NCBI RefSeq assembly: GCF_000758625.1
Contig: NZ_CP009283.1
Coordinates: 4,475,501-4,539,500 of the forward strand
Length of the DNA: 64,000 nt
Direction: 5' to 3'
Origin: Paenibacillus sp. FSL R7-0273
GTDB taxonomy: Bacteria; Bacillota; Bacilli; Paenibacillales; Paenibacillaceae
The notes below the pieces were generated by a model that did no database searches, was not told where the DNA came from, and saw nothing but the letters and a program-made list of their open reading frames with translations. The position numbers and the translations under genes were made by a program. Shown piece by piece: positions 14,840-24,163 of the stretch (its first letter is position 1; every line of letters begins with the position of its first letter).

Positions 14840-17434
14840 ATGAAAGATTTAGTCAAAAAAGCAGGCGCAATAATGCTCGTCTTTACTCTGCTGCTTGGAA
14901 TGGCGAGGATAGCCCCCGCTCACGCAGATGCCCCGCTGTTCACGATTGAAAGCGAGAATGCCCAGCTCAGCTCAGATCTACAGGTGGTTACGCAGATTTA
15001 CGGAACACCCAAGCCCGGCTACTCCGGAAGCGGCTTTGTCTGGATGCAGAGCTCCGGCACGTTAACCTTCTCAGTGACTGTCCCGGAAACCGGCATGTAT
15101 TCGATCAGTACCCGGTATATGCAGGAGCTCAGCGCTGACGGCAGACAGCAGTCTTTGACGGTTAACGGCGTTACCAAGGGCTCGTATATGCTGCCCTACA
15201 CAACCACCTGGAAGGATTTCGACTTCGGCTTCCAAAAGCTGAACCAGGGCGTCAACACCATCCAGATCAAGGCAGGCTGGGGGTTCGCGTATTTTGACAC
15301 CTTCACTGTCGATTATGCTGATCTCGACCCTCTGAACGTGCAGCCGGTCCTCTCCGATCCCCAGTCTACCCCTGAAACACAGCTGCTGATGAACTATTTA
15401 ACAGAGGTTTACGGCAATCATATCATCTCCGGCCAGCAGGAGATTTACGGCGGCGGGAATGACGGGAATGCCGAGCTTGAGTTTGACTGGATTCACAATC
15501 TGACCGGCAAATATCCGGCGATCCGCGGCTTTGATTTTATGAACTATAATCCGCTGTATGGCTGGGAGGACGGAACAACGAGCCGGATGATCGACTGGGT
15601 CAATAACCGCGGGGGGATCGCAACAGCCTCCTGGCATATCAATGTGCCGCGCGATTTCACCGCCTATCAGGCCGGCGATTTTGTAGACTGGAAGAAAGCC
15701 ACCTACAAGCCGACTGAAACCAACTTTAATACTGCCAATGCGGTCGTTCCCGGCACCAGAGAGTATGAATATGTCATGACGGCTATCGATGATCTGGCGG
15801 AACAGCTGCTGATTCTGCAGGATAACAACGTTCCAGTCCTATTCCGTCCATACCATGAGGCAGAAGGCAACGGCGGGTTGAACGGGGAAGGCGCCTGGTT
15901 CTGGTGGGCATCGGCCGGAGCTGAGGTGTACAAGCAGCTGTGGGATCAGATCTATACCAAGCTCACAGAAACGTACGGTCTGCACAACCTGATCTGGACC
16001 TACAACAGCTATGTATACAGCACTTCTCCGGCATGGTACCCGGGCAATGATCAGGTCGATCTGGTCGGCTACGATAAATACAATACGATCTACAACCGCT
16101 ATGACGGATTGTCCGGCGTGCCTAATGAGGATGCGATTACTTCGATTTTTTATCAGCTGGTGGGTTTAACCGGCGGTACCAAAATGGTAGCAATGACGGA
16201 AAATGACACCATCCCGAGCGTAAAGAACCTGACCGAGGAAAAATCCGGCTGGCTCTATTTCCTGCCTTGGTACGGTGAGCATCTTATGAGCACTGCCTTT
16301 AATTATCCGGCGACGCTGACGACGCTCTACCAGAGCAATTATGTCATTACCCTGGATGAGCTGCCTGACCTGAGTGTGAATAACCCCATTCCAAATGCAT
16401 CTATCACACCGGCAAACGTCGAGTTTGACAAAAATACGCCTAATCAGAGCGACAAAGCTATAACCGTGAATCCTAACGGCAATACGCTAACCGCTCTCCG
16501 GGCAGGCACTTCCGCCTTGACTGCAAATCAGGATTACACCCTGAACGGAAATACGCTGACTCTGAAAAAAGCGTACCTGGCCCAGCTGCCGGTCGGCGAG
16601 CATTCCATTGTACTGGACTTCAATCAGGGACAAGACCCTGTATTAAAGGTGAAAATCATTGATACCACACCGGGCCCGGGCCCGGGCCCGGATGCTACAA
16701 TTTCGCCTGTAACTGCAGCCTTTGACAAAGCGGCAGCCCTGCAGCAGGACATCTCCGTAGCCCTTACCTTGAACGGGCATCAGCTGACAAGTGTGAATAA
16801 AGGAACCGCTGCGCTTGTCTCCGGCCAGGATTATACAGCAACAAGCACTGCTGTTGTTCTGAAAAAATCGTATCTTGCTGCTCTGCCGGTCGGCCAGCAC
16901 GTGATCACCTTTCATTTTAACGCGGGGAATAATGCCGTTCTTACCGTGAATGTGACGGACAGCAGTGTTACCGTACCGCCAGGGAACCTGACGATTCAAG
17001 CCTTCAATGGCAACACCAGTGCCTCCAGCAACGGCATTTCGCCAAAATTCAAAGTGATTAACAACGGGACTTCCGCGATCCAGCTTAGTGACATCAAGCT
17101 CCGGTATTACTATACCATTGACGGAGACAAAGCTCAGAGCTTCTGGAGTGACTGGGCCAGTGTCGGAAGCGCAAATGTCACCGCCAATTTTGTAAAGCTG
17201 GCTACCCCGGTTGCCGGAGCGGATTATGCGCTGGAGATCGGCTTTACGAGTGCAGCGGGAACCCTTAATCCCGGCCAGAGCGCAGAAATCCAGACACGCT
17301 TCTCCAAAAATGACTGGTCCAACTACAATCAGGCTGACGATTACTCCTTCAAGGCCTCCGCTAGCCAGTTCGCCAACCATGATAAAGTCACCGGTTATGT
17401 GAGCGGCCAGCTGGTGTGGGGGATTGAGCCTTAA
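14840..17434 (+). CDS. Modular secreted GH26 endo-beta-1,4-mannanase (CBM35-GH26-X2-X2-CBM3)
   Basis: Hydrolyses beta-mannan outside the cell. Start at 14840 (MKDLVKKAG) follows GGAAAGGAAG; two ATGs just upstream are in frame. In order: Sec signal peptide (to about residue 31, AHADA), a CBM35-like domain (about 35-160), the GH26 catalytic domain (about 170-505), two X2 modules (about 525-610 and 620-707) joined by a PGPGPGP linker, and a C-terminal CBM3 that binds cellulose. Catalytic residues are likely E340 in RPYHEAEG (acid/base) and E454 in MTENDT (nucleophile). The CBM3 would hold the enzyme on cellulose-rich cell walls. A cre-like site upstream and a strong terminator downstream mark a single-gene unit. 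Confidence 0.92.
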   Translation: MKDLVKKAGAIMLVFTLLLGMARIAPAHADAPLFTIESENAQLSSDLQVVTQIYGTPKPGYSGSGFVWMQSSGTLTFSVTVPETGMYSISTRYMQELSADGRQQSLTVNGVTKGSYMLPYTTTWKDFDFGFQKLNQGVNTIQIKAGWGFAYFDTFTVDYADLDPLNVQPVLSDPQSTPETQLLMNYLTEVYGNHIISGQQEIYGGGNDGNAELEFDWIHNLTGKYPAIRGFDFMNYNPLYGWEDGTTSRMIDWVNNRGGIATASWHINVPRDFTAYQAGDFVDWKKATYKPTETNFNTANAVVPGTREYEYVMTAIDDLAEQLLILQDNNVPVLFRPYHEAEGNGGLNGEGAWFWWASAGAEVYKQLWDQIYTKLTETYGLHNLIWTYNSYVYSTSPAWYPGNDQVDLVGYDKYNTIYNRYDGLSGVPNEDAITSIFYQLVGLTGGTKMVAMTENDTIPSVKNLTEEKSGWLYFLPWYGEHLMSTAFNYPATLTTLYQSNYVITLDELPDLSVNNPIPNASITPANVEFDKNTPNQSDKAITVNPNGNTLTALRAGTSALTANQDYTLNGNTLTLKKAYLAQLPVGEHSIVLDFNQGQDPVLKVKIIDTTPGPGPGPDATISPVTAAFDKAAALQQDISVALTLNGHQLTSVNKGTAALVSGQDYTATSTAVVLKKSYLAALPVGQHVITFHFNAGNNAVLTVNVTDSSVTVPPGNLTIQAFNGNTSASSNGISPKFKVINNGTSAIQLSDIKLRYYYTIDGDKAQSFWSDWASVGSANVTANFVKLATPVAGADYALEIGFTSAAGTLNPGQSAEIQTRFSKNDWSNYNQADDYSFKASASQFANHDKVTGYVSGQLVWGIEP

Positions 17435-17440
17435 GCAGAC

Positions 17441-17482
17441 AAAAAGGTGGATCAGGGATTTTCCCTGGTCCACCTTTTTTTC
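17441..17482. terminator. Terminator of the mannanase gene
   Basis: AAAAAGGTGGATCAGGG pairs with CCCTGGTCCACCTTTTT around ATTTT, with a long T run on both sides, so it can act in both directions toward the HAD gene. Confidence 0.85.
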
Positions 17483-17563
17483 ACCAGAAAGAAGGATTCG
17501 ATGCTGAGTAATAATAGTGTATGGATTGCCGCCAAAAGTACATCAACATACCCGGCAGCGTTA

Positions 17564-18226
17564 TCAATAGCGTAATACGTATTGAGTTAATTCCTCCAAG
17601 TCATTTATAATTGCGTCGGCATTAACCTCTAGACAAAATTGTTGATTTCGCTTCCATACTGCTTTGATACCTACATCGCGACTCGCTCTTATATCATTTT
17701 CCGGGTGGTCACCCACAAACAGAGCGTCTTCTGCTCTCACACCCAGTTTTGACAGAGCTCGAATGAAAATCTCCGGGTTTGGCTTTCGAAGTCCTTCCCA
17801 TTCTGATATCAGAACCTCGTCGAATAGATGACTAATACCCAGTGCTTTAAAATTATCATACTGGAACTGTCCATAACCATTAGAGATCAGCGCTAACTTT
17901 ACTCCGTTGTTTTTTAATTGAGTAAGCATAGTCATCATATTAGGGAAACCTATGCAATGCCTTTGAAAACTAATTAAGTAATCCCTTAGAAGCTCAGTCC
18001 ACTCCATATCTTGAATTGAGAACTCATCAATAAGCTGCTGGTAAACCTTATCTTTCCAAACATATCCGTGATTATCAAGCTCGATAAACCGCCGTACAAA
18101 AATGTCTTTCTCAACTAATTGAAGTTGTGAAAACCGATCGTACTGGTCACGAGCAAAAAAGACAAGCGAAGCATCACGGTTCAATAACGTACCATCCAAA
18201 TCAAAGAGCACCGCTTTAATATCCAT
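17564..18226 (-). CDS. HAD-superfamily hydrolase (subfamily IA)
   Basis: Predicted cytoplasmic phosphatase of 220 residues. It shows the HAD motifs: DLDGTL at 9-14 with the nucleophile aspartate, LISNGYGQ (motif II), KPNPEIF with the catalytic lysine, and VGDHPENDIRAS (motif IV). The helical cap between motifs I and II is typical of subfamily IA (phosphoglycolate phosphatase and YjjG-like enzymes). Substrate unknown. Confidence 0.85.
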   Translation of the reverse strand: MDIKAVLFDLDGTLLNRDASLVFFARDQYDRFSQLQLVEKDIFVRRFIELDNHGYVWKDKVYQQLIDEFSIQDMEWTELLRDYLISFQRHCIGFPNMMTMLTQLKNNGVKLALISNGYGQFQYDNFKALGISHLFDEVLISEWEGLRKPNPEIFIRALSKLGVRAEDALFVGDHPENDIRASRDVGIKAVWKRNQQFCLEVNADAIINDLEELTQYVLRY

Positions 18227-18388
18227 GTCTTTAGCCCTTCTTTAAACTCTAATTTATTCAGATTCCATCCTCAGCTAAATTATAGAATTTTATTCTTTTT
18301 AAGAATAGCTCTTGTAATTAAGATAACAGCGAGTATTGCATATGGGGAATCATACGAACACCTCGTTTTATTTGACCAGCGTTTCCTG

Positions 18389-18772
18389 TTAGATGAATGA
18401 TTCATCGGTTAAAAAAAATCCAGCAGGATAGTTCGCGTCTTCTTCTGTATCTACATCGGGGTATTGATTAAAGACTGATTGGAAATTATCGTGTTTATTC
18501 AGATGATCAATTAGTTGTTCAATTCTATCCCTAGTTATAATATCAATCAACACCATGTCGCTGGACCAGTAATATGCGCCGTTCATGCATTCACCGGTTT
18601 GTATGTTCTTTTGCCTTAATGTCTCGATATTCTGGTAAGTGAAGAAACTGGCAATCCATTTGGAACGATTCGGAAAAACAACAATAACATCAGAGTTTCC
18701 ATCCTTATGATTCCATGAGCCAACGGGCCACATTTCAGCTTCTATCCATATATAACGGTTTGAAAAGTTCAT
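18389..18772 (-). CDS. Hypothetical protein, 127 residues
   Basis: The ATG at 18772 (MNFSNRYIWIEAEMW) is chosen because AGGAG stands seven to eight bases upstream; a longer form would overlap the upstream gene by 29 bases. The protein is soluble, rich in Trp, Tyr and Asp, with no signal or membrane span. Family not recognised; the look (DVIVVFPNRSKWIASFFTYQ, then an acidic C-terminus) resembles small immunity-type or DUF proteins of Bacillota. Probably co-transcribed with the RidA-family gene 25 bases upstream. Confidence 0.6.
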   Translation of the reverse strand: MNFSNRYIWIEAEMWPVGSWNHKDGNSDVIVVFPNRSKWIASFFTYQNIETLRQKNIQTGECMNGAYYWSSDMVLIDIITRDRIEQLIDHLNKHDNFQSVFNQYPDVDTEEDANYPAGFFLTDESFI

Positions 18773-18797
18773 ATCCAGTCTCCTAACGTAAAACTCT

Positions 18798-19256
18798 CTA
18801 CTCCTCAACCTCAAATATTGAATCAATTATAATGGGAAGATTGTCTCTAACCGAAACAGCTCCAAAGACTGAACGTGCATGGATACCTTTTTCTCCGAAA
18901 ACATCCAGCATAAGATCTGAGCAACCATTTAACACTTTATGATGTTCTTCAAAATTAGCGTCCGCATTAACAAAACCCTGAATTTTAACCACTCGTTTCA
19001 CTTTATCCAGTGTTTCTAGAGCTGTTTTTAGTACAGCCAAAATTTCAATCCCTGTTTGTCGTGCAAACTCATAACCTTCTGCAGTTGTATAATCCTGACC
19101 TAACTTACCTTTAGGTGTTCCAGTAGGTCCCTTGCCAGAAACAAACAATAAACCGTTTACTTTTATGAAGTTTGCGTACTTAGCTGCTGGTTCGCTTGCA
19201 TTGGGAAGAACGATTCCTAATGTTGCTATTCTACTGGCTACTGTTTGTTCAGTCAT
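18798..19256 (-). CDS. RidA/YjgF-family protein
   Basis: RidA-like proteins deaminate reactive enamine/imine intermediates; this one belongs to the larger group whose activity varies. The 152 residues from ATG 19256 (GAGGAG seven bases before) contain the family pattern: YANFIKVNGLLFVSG near the start, KVKRVVKIQGFVNA in the middle, and the ARSVFGAVSVRDNLPIIIDSIFE end (given here in part), where the substrate-binding arginine lies. It differs from canonical RidA by the SVRDN segment in place of a KxxLVEI ending, so deaminase activity is uncertain. Confidence 0.8.
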   Translation of the reverse strand: MTEQTVASRIATLGIVLPNASEPAAKYANFIKVNGLLFVSGKGPTGTPKGKLGQDYTTAEGYEFARQTGIEILAVLKTALETLDKVKRVVKIQGFVNADANFEEHHKVLNGCSDLMLDVFGEKGIHARSVFGAVSVRDNLPIIIDSIFEVEE

Positions 19257-19409
19257 GTTCAATCTCCTCGCTCATCTGATTTGGAAGAATTATACTACCC
19301 TATCAGTAAAGGAGCAACCATTTGTGCTTGACTGGTCTCCATAGGCCATATCCACACTACTTCAAACAACAGGACAATAGCATTCGTAACGATGATACAA
19401 GAAGATGAT

Positions 19410-20897
19410 TCATTTAGTGAACCCGGCTATTTTAATACATTGGCTTATTACCGATAACACGCAGCTGACCGCAGCAAGCCCCATCCAAATAAAGACGGCA
19501 GAAGACATCCACACGCTGATCATGTAGTAATTGTATTGAATCAGATAAGGCCAGATTACAATTAGCACCAGTAGCAGGAGTCTAAAGCTTAGAGCGAACC
19601 CTGCTGTTATTCTTTTTCGGCGTCTTGACCGTTCGTTTCGAATATCCCCCCTGCTCCCTCCGGCCAGTCTGATCCCCTTAAGGGTTACGCTAATAACCGC
19701 CAGCAGGACTAAGAACGAGAACACCACATCAACTAAAGTATATGTATCATCGTATTTATAGGCTTTCATGGCATTGCCGTTTATATTTTCATATATGTTA
19801 CTTGCAATCAGCGACGGAGCCGCCGAATTCAGGTTGGCCAGTACAAACACAGCTGTCTGCTGTTCCAGATCGATGATGACATGTGAGGAATAGTTAGGAT
19901 TACTTCCGGTATGGCGGATCATCTGATGGTCCGGCTCATGGCTCCAGCCATAGGAATAATATCGGCCTTCCGCTTCCACCCCTGCTGTCTCAGGGCTTGC
20001 TTCATGTGATTGTCTGATTGCCTTCCTTAGAGCATCCGGTATATTCCCGATATCCAGTTGGGCATGAACCCAGCGTTCCAAATCCTTAACATTCGTTACC
20101 AGGTACCCGGCAGCTATATTACCGTAATATCTGGGTGCGTCGTACGCTATGCTTTTGCCAAAAAACACACGATAACCCTTGCTAAGCTGCTCCGGTTCCT
20201 TTTCCTGCCCTGTTGCAAAATAACTGTCTGTCATTCCTAAAGGCATTAGAATATTCTGCCCTACGTAATTCTGATAGCTCATACCTGTAATTTGCTCAAT
20301 AATCAGCGCCAAAATATCATAATTAACCGTCGCATACTGATATCCGGTGCCGGGGTATGTATCCAGTGCAATGTCAGAAATCTTATGTACGGTGTCCTCG
20401 AGCAGCTCCGGCGCAGTACCTTCAGGAATGAACCCGATGCTCCAGGCCGGAATTCCGCTGGTATGAGCCAGCAGCTGGCTGATCGTAATCTCTGCCTTGT
20501 TCCCTCTAAAAGCAGGCCCGAACCATGGCAGATACTCTGTAACATGATCCGAATACGCTAAACGGCCCTCCTGCTCCAGCAAAATAACAGCCAGCGCCGT
20601 AAAGGCCTTCGTAGTCGAGCCCAGCTCAAAAAGGGTAGCTTCAGTGACCTGCTTTTGCTGCTCAGTATCTGCGTACCCGTAGACCCTAAACTCAGTTTTC
20701 CCCTGCCGGGTTATTAACGCTGCTGCACCCGGAGTAGCTGTTTTGAGCATGACGCTTTCTGCCATTTCATCTACTGTCCCATACTCTCCTGCCGTGAACA
20801 GATTCCTCAGCCCCTGCCAGCAGAACGCCGTAAATATCGCAATTATGAGGACCAGACAGCCTAAGACCATCCCTTTCCCCCTAAAAAATCTCCTCAT
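19410..20897 (-). CDS. Membrane-anchored class C beta-lactamase-like serine hydrolase
   Basis: PBP4*/AmpC-fold serine hydrolase of 495 residues, probably acting on cell-wall peptides or other esters outside the cell. A membrane anchor covers residues 11-27; the catalytic domain runs from about 40 to 365; three or four hydrophobic segments follow (about 388-495). Active-site SxxK is S94-TT-K97; HTG (in MIRHTGSNPNYS) stands for the KTG motif. The YxN motif appears as YAT in GYQYATVNYD, so the usual Asn is replaced by Thr, which may alter activity. Not a proven resistance gene. Confidence 0.85.
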   Translation of the reverse strand: MRRFFRGKGMVLGCLVLIIAIFTAFCWQGLRNLFTAGEYGTVDEMAESVMLKTATPGAAALITRQGKTEFRVYGYADTEQQKQVTEATLFELGSTTKAFTALAVILLEQEGRLAYSDHVTEYLPWFGPAFRGNKAEITISQLLAHTSGIPAWSIGFIPEGTAPELLEDTVHKISDIALDTYPGTGYQYATVNYDILALIIEQITGMSYQNYVGQNILMPLGMTDSYFATGQEKEPEQLSKGYRVFFGKSIAYDAPRYYGNIAAGYLVTNVKDLERWVHAQLDIGNIPDALRKAIRQSHEASPETAGVEAEGRYYSYGWSHEPDHQMIRHTGSNPNYSSHVIIDLEQQTAVFVLANLNSAAPSLIASNIYENINGNAMKAYKYDDTYTLVDVVFSFLVLLAVISVTLKGIRLAGGSRGDIRNERSRRRKRITAGFALSFRLLLLVLIVIWPYLIQYNYYMISVWMSSAVFIWMGLAAVSCVLSVISQCIKIAGFTK

Positions 20898-20980
20898 TGC
20901 TTCTCTCTCCTTCTAATTTCATTATATAGAGTTTGACGGCCTATCCATTCACTTCACTGCGTCCTGCAAGCATCCTCGCA

Positions 20981-21015
20981 TAAAAAAGCCCCCGCCAAAA
21001 AATAAGCAGAAGCTT
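20981..21015 (-). terminator. Terminator after the glycerophosphodiester transport operon
   Basis: On the minus strand AAAGCTTCTGC and GGCGGGGGCTT form an imperfect stem followed by TTTTTTA. It follows the binding-protein gene ending at 21053. Confidence 0.6.
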
Positions 21016-21052
21016 TGCATCCTCATTATTCACCTTAAAATCCCCGCACAGC

Positions 21053-22363
21053 CTACCGGTTCAAAATCACATTCACTTCCTCAGCCAGCTTATCCAGGCT
21101 CTCCTGAATGTTCAGGTTCTCCAGCCAGATTTCGTTGATCCGGCCGCCCATCAGGTCCTCGATCTCGTGGTATGCGCCGGTCATTGGACGCATTTTGCTG
21201 AATTCGAGCTGGTCGGAAGCTACCTGGTAGCCGGGGAATGCCGCGATCGTTTCTTTCATCAGGTCCGTATCCAGTGAAGACAGGCGGGTCGGCAGGTAGC
21301 CGGTGTTGGCAGAAGCGTAAGCAGCCTGCTCCGTATCGGACAGCCATTTCATGAATTCGAAGGCAGCCGCTTTTTCCTGATCCGATCCGGTATTAGCCAG
21401 GTACGTATTGGAGCCGCCCACCGGCACGCCACGCTTACCGTCGTCTCCTGTTGGAATCATGGACACGCCAAGCTCAAGCCCGCTCTGCTGTGCCATACCT
21501 GCAAACGTTTTGTAGCCGCCGATACTGGCAAAGATCAGCGCCGTGCTTGGCTTGGCAATCGCGGCATAGAAAGCATCTGAATCGGTAACGCCCAGCACTT
21601 TAACCAGTCCTTTGGACTCCAGCTCCTCAATGAAGGTAATCAGCTTAACCGCACCTGCGCTGTTGATATTCGATTCCGTTTCTTCCGCATTAACAACCGT
21701 AGTCCCCGAGTACGAATGCAGCAGCGCCTCCATCACCCAGAAATCGTAGTTGAACAGGTACATCGGCGGTTCGCCGGTAGCATCATGCGCTGCCTGGAGG
21801 TAAGCTTCAAGCTCGGCAAAGGTAGCAGGGCCGTTCGCATCAAGTCCCGCCTTTGCCGCCAGCGTCTTGTTCACATACATCACCGGCACACTTCTCATAT
21901 GCGGAAAAGCGTACAGGTCCTCACCGACGTAAAGGTTGCCCAGATCCCCGATCTGAAAATCGGACCGGTCAAAATCCGTAGCCTTAATATAAGGCTCCAG
22001 GTTCACAATAATATCGTTGTCGGCAAACCCCTTGGTCATCGCCACTTCGTCCACAAACACATTCGGCAGCGTACCGGCAATGGCCGCGGCATTCACCTTC
22101 TGCTGCATCTCCCAATAGTCGCCCTGATACTCGGCATTAACATGAATGTTCAGCTCGGCACCCTTGGTTTCATTGAACTGGTCCACCAGCGCCTGATTCA
22201 CCTCTTCGACAGCGGAGGTCCAGAACTGCAGCTCTATTGTTTGCTCCCCTTTCTCATACGGTGCAGCGAATACTTCAGCATCAGTCTGCGCACAACCAGC
22301 CAACCCCATTGTTACAGGAACTGTCATCATCAGGGGCAGAACTTTCTTTTTCCACATACTCAT
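21053..22363 (-). CDS. Extracellular solute-binding lipoprotein, UgpB-like
   Basis: Family 1 binding protein of 436 residues. Signal peptide with lipobox GLAGC at residues 20-24, then a typical fold (IELQFWTSAVEEVNQALVDQF begins the mature domain, quoted in part; VPVGGSNTYLANTG near 325). It ends the ugp-like gene set in the order ATPase, permease A, permease E, binding protein. Context with two glycerophosphodiesterases, a G3P-type antiterminator and a NagD-like phosphatase points to glycerophosphodiesters or glycerol-3-phosphate as ligand; this is inferred from neighbours, not from binding residues. Confidence 0.85.
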   Translation of the reverse strand: MSMWKKKVLPLMMTVPVTMGLAGCAQTDAEVFAAPYEKGEQTIELQFWTSAVEEVNQALVDQFNETKGAELNIHVNAEYQGDYWEMQQKVNAAAIAGTLPNVFVDEVAMTKGFADNDIIVNLEPYIKATDFDRSDFQIGDLGNLYVGEDLYAFPHMRSVPVMYVNKTLAAKAGLDANGPATFAELEAYLQAAHDATGEPPMYLFNYDFWVMEALLHSYSGTTVVNAEETESNINSAGAVKLITFIEELESKGLVKVLGVTDSDAFYAAIAKPSTALIFASIGGYKTFAGMAQQSGLELGVSMIPTGDDGKRGVPVGGSNTYLANTGSDQEKAAAFEFMKWLSDTEQAAYASANTGYLPTRLSSLDTDLMKETIAAFPGYQVASDQLEFSKMRPMTGAYHEIEDLMGGRINEIWLENLNIQESLDKLAEEVNVILNR

Positions 22364-22444
22364 TGTCCACTTCTCCTCCTAGAACCTTCTCTAATGTGTA
22401 CTGCTGAAGCTATGGATCAGCACGGGAGCCTGCGGACGCTGCCG

Positions 22445-23272
22445 CTACTTCACTCCCATGTAAGTAAACGCCTTGATAATCTGCTTGCGCGCCACCACAA
22501 AGACGATCAGAATCGGCACAATCAGCATCATATTACCGGCCATGACAATCTGCGGGCTTAAGCCCTCAATATCCTGGAGCCTCTGAATGCCGAGCGGCAA
22601 CGTCCGGACAGCATCCGTCGTCGTCCACACCAGCGGAAAAAAGTAACTGTTCCACGTCCCGATAAACGTCAGCAGGGCAAGCGTAGACAGGGTTGGAATC
22701 GCGGCGGGCATCATAATCGTGTAGATGATTTTGAATTCTCCGGCATTATCGAGCCGTGCTGCTTCGAGCTGGGAGTCGGGAACCTGCATGAACGTCTGCC
22801 GCAGCATGAAGATAGCCGTACCGCTGGCGATAAAAGGGACAATCAGCGACACATAAGTGTTCAGCAGCCCGGACTTCGCGAACATAACGAAGATCGGCAG
22901 AAAGATCAGCTGTCCAGGAATCATCATTGTTGCCAGCACGGTGCCGAACAGCCAGTTTTTCCCCTTAAAATCATATCTCGCAAACGCATAAGCCGCCGGT
23001 ACAACCACCAGCACCTGACCAATCAGCGTTCCCAGCGTAATAATCAGGGAGTTCCGCGTATAATGCAGGAAATCTATCCGGGTAAAAGCATCCTTAAAAT
23101 TCTGCCACTGCAGCGACTGGACCCAGAATTTCGGCGGCATCGCCAGGACTTCGCCCAGCGTTTTGAAGGCGGTCAGAATCATCCAGTAGAACGGCGTCAG
23201 GAAGATGACGATCAGCAGCACCGAGATGAGGATTCGCAGAATCAGCCCGGGCGTTCTTATCAATGTTTTCAC
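22445..23272 (-). CDS. ABC transporter permease, UgpE-like
   Basis: Inner-membrane permease of 275 residues with six predicted spans and the EAA loop SQLEAARLDNAGEFKIIYTIMMP (in part) near residues 165-188. The start region LILRILISVLLIVIFLTPFYWMILTAFK, given in part, is typical of the MalG/UgpE group. Gene lies 12 bases downstream of the UgpA-like gene. Works with the neighbouring permease and ATPase to import the ligand of the UgpB-like protein. Confidence 0.88.
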   Translation of the reverse strand: MKTLIRTPGLILRILISVLLIVIFLTPFYWMILTAFKTLGEVLAMPPKFWVQSLQWQNFKDAFTRIDFLHYTRNSLIITLGTLIGQVLVVVPAAYAFARYDFKGKNWLFGTVLATMMIPGQLIFLPIFVMFAKSGLLNTYVSLIVPFIASGTAIFMLRQTFMQVPDSQLEAARLDNAGEFKIIYTIMMPAAIPTLSTLALLTFIGTWNSYFFPLVWTTTDAVRTLPLGIQRLQDIEGLSPQIVMAGNMMLIVPILIVFVVARKQIIKAFTYMGVK

Positions 23273-23284
23273 AAGTCTGCTCCT

Positions 23285-24163
23285 TTACCGGTAATGGACC
23301 CGTCTGCCCATGGCCTTGAAGTAAAAAATCGTAATCAGCCCCACAATCGCCATCAGCACCACCGCCATCGCCGCCGCATAGCCGACCCGGTAGTACTCAA
23401 AGCTCTGCTTGTAGATACTGAAGATCAGCGTGTTCGTGGCATTCGCCGGTCCGCCCTGGGTCATGATGTTGATCGTCTCGAACACCTGGAAGGAGCCGAT
23501 GATGTTCATCAGGATCAGAAAGAACAGGGTCGGGGAGATCATTTTGAGCGTAATCTGGAAAAAGACTGACTGCTTCGAGGCATTATCCAGCGCCGCAGCC
23601 TCATACAGATGAGCGGGAATCGAGCCAAGGGCCGAGGTAATAATCAGTGCATTGAAGCCGACCGACTTCCAGACCGACACGAGCACCAGTGAAAATAACG
23701 CCACCTGCTTATCCGTCAGCCAGCCCACCGGCCCGGCCCCGATCAGGGAGAGCAGATAGTTGAACAGCCCGGTATCCGTATTCATCAGCCACATCCAGAT
23801 CAGCGAGACCGAGATTAGGGAGATGATGTTCGGCGTGAAGCTCAGTGTCTGGATGAAGCGGTTGATGAAGGTGTTTTTCTGCAAAAAGAGGGCCAACAGC
23901 ATAGCCAGCACCATCACCAGCGTCACATCCATCACCATGTAGAGCAGCGTATTACTCAGGGTACCGAGAAAATCCCGGCCTTTGAACAGCTCGATATAAT
24001 TATCCAGTCCGGCGAACTTCATCGGCCCGCGCATGTTCCAGGTGAAGAAGCTCAGATATACGTTATAGAGAATCGGATAGATGTAAAAAATCGTCAGGAT
24101 CAGCACCGCCGGCGCAACCAGCAGATAAGGCAGCAGCTTCATGCTCTTACTACGGTTCTTCAT
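23285..24163 (-). CDS. ABC transporter permease, UgpA-like
   Basis: Membrane permease of 292 residues with six spans and the MalF/UgpA-type EAA loop YEAAALDNASKQSVFFQITLK (in part) near residues 200-220. Its ATG overlaps the stop of the ATPase gene by four bases (ATGA), showing translational coupling. Partners are the UgpE-like permease downstream and the ATPase upstream. Confidence 0.88.
   Translation of the reverse strand: MKNRSKSMKLLPYLLVAPAVLILTIFYIYPILYNVYLSFFTWNMRGPMKFAGLDNYIELFKGRDFLGTLSNTLLYMVMDVTLVMVLAMLLALFLQKNTFINRFIQTLSFTPNIISLISVSLIWMWLMNTDTGLFNYLLSLIGAGPVGWLTDKQVALFSLVLVSVWKSVGFNALIITSALGSIPAHLYEAAALDNASKQSVFFQITLKMISPTLFFLILMNIIGSFQVFETINIMTQGGPANATNTLIFSIYKQSFEYYRVGYAAAMAVVLMAIVGLITIFYFKAMGRRVHYR

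Noticed and set aside
16670..16690. GC-rich palindrome GGGCCC repeated
   Set aside because: It encodes the PGPGPGP linker of the mannanase; codon choice explains it.
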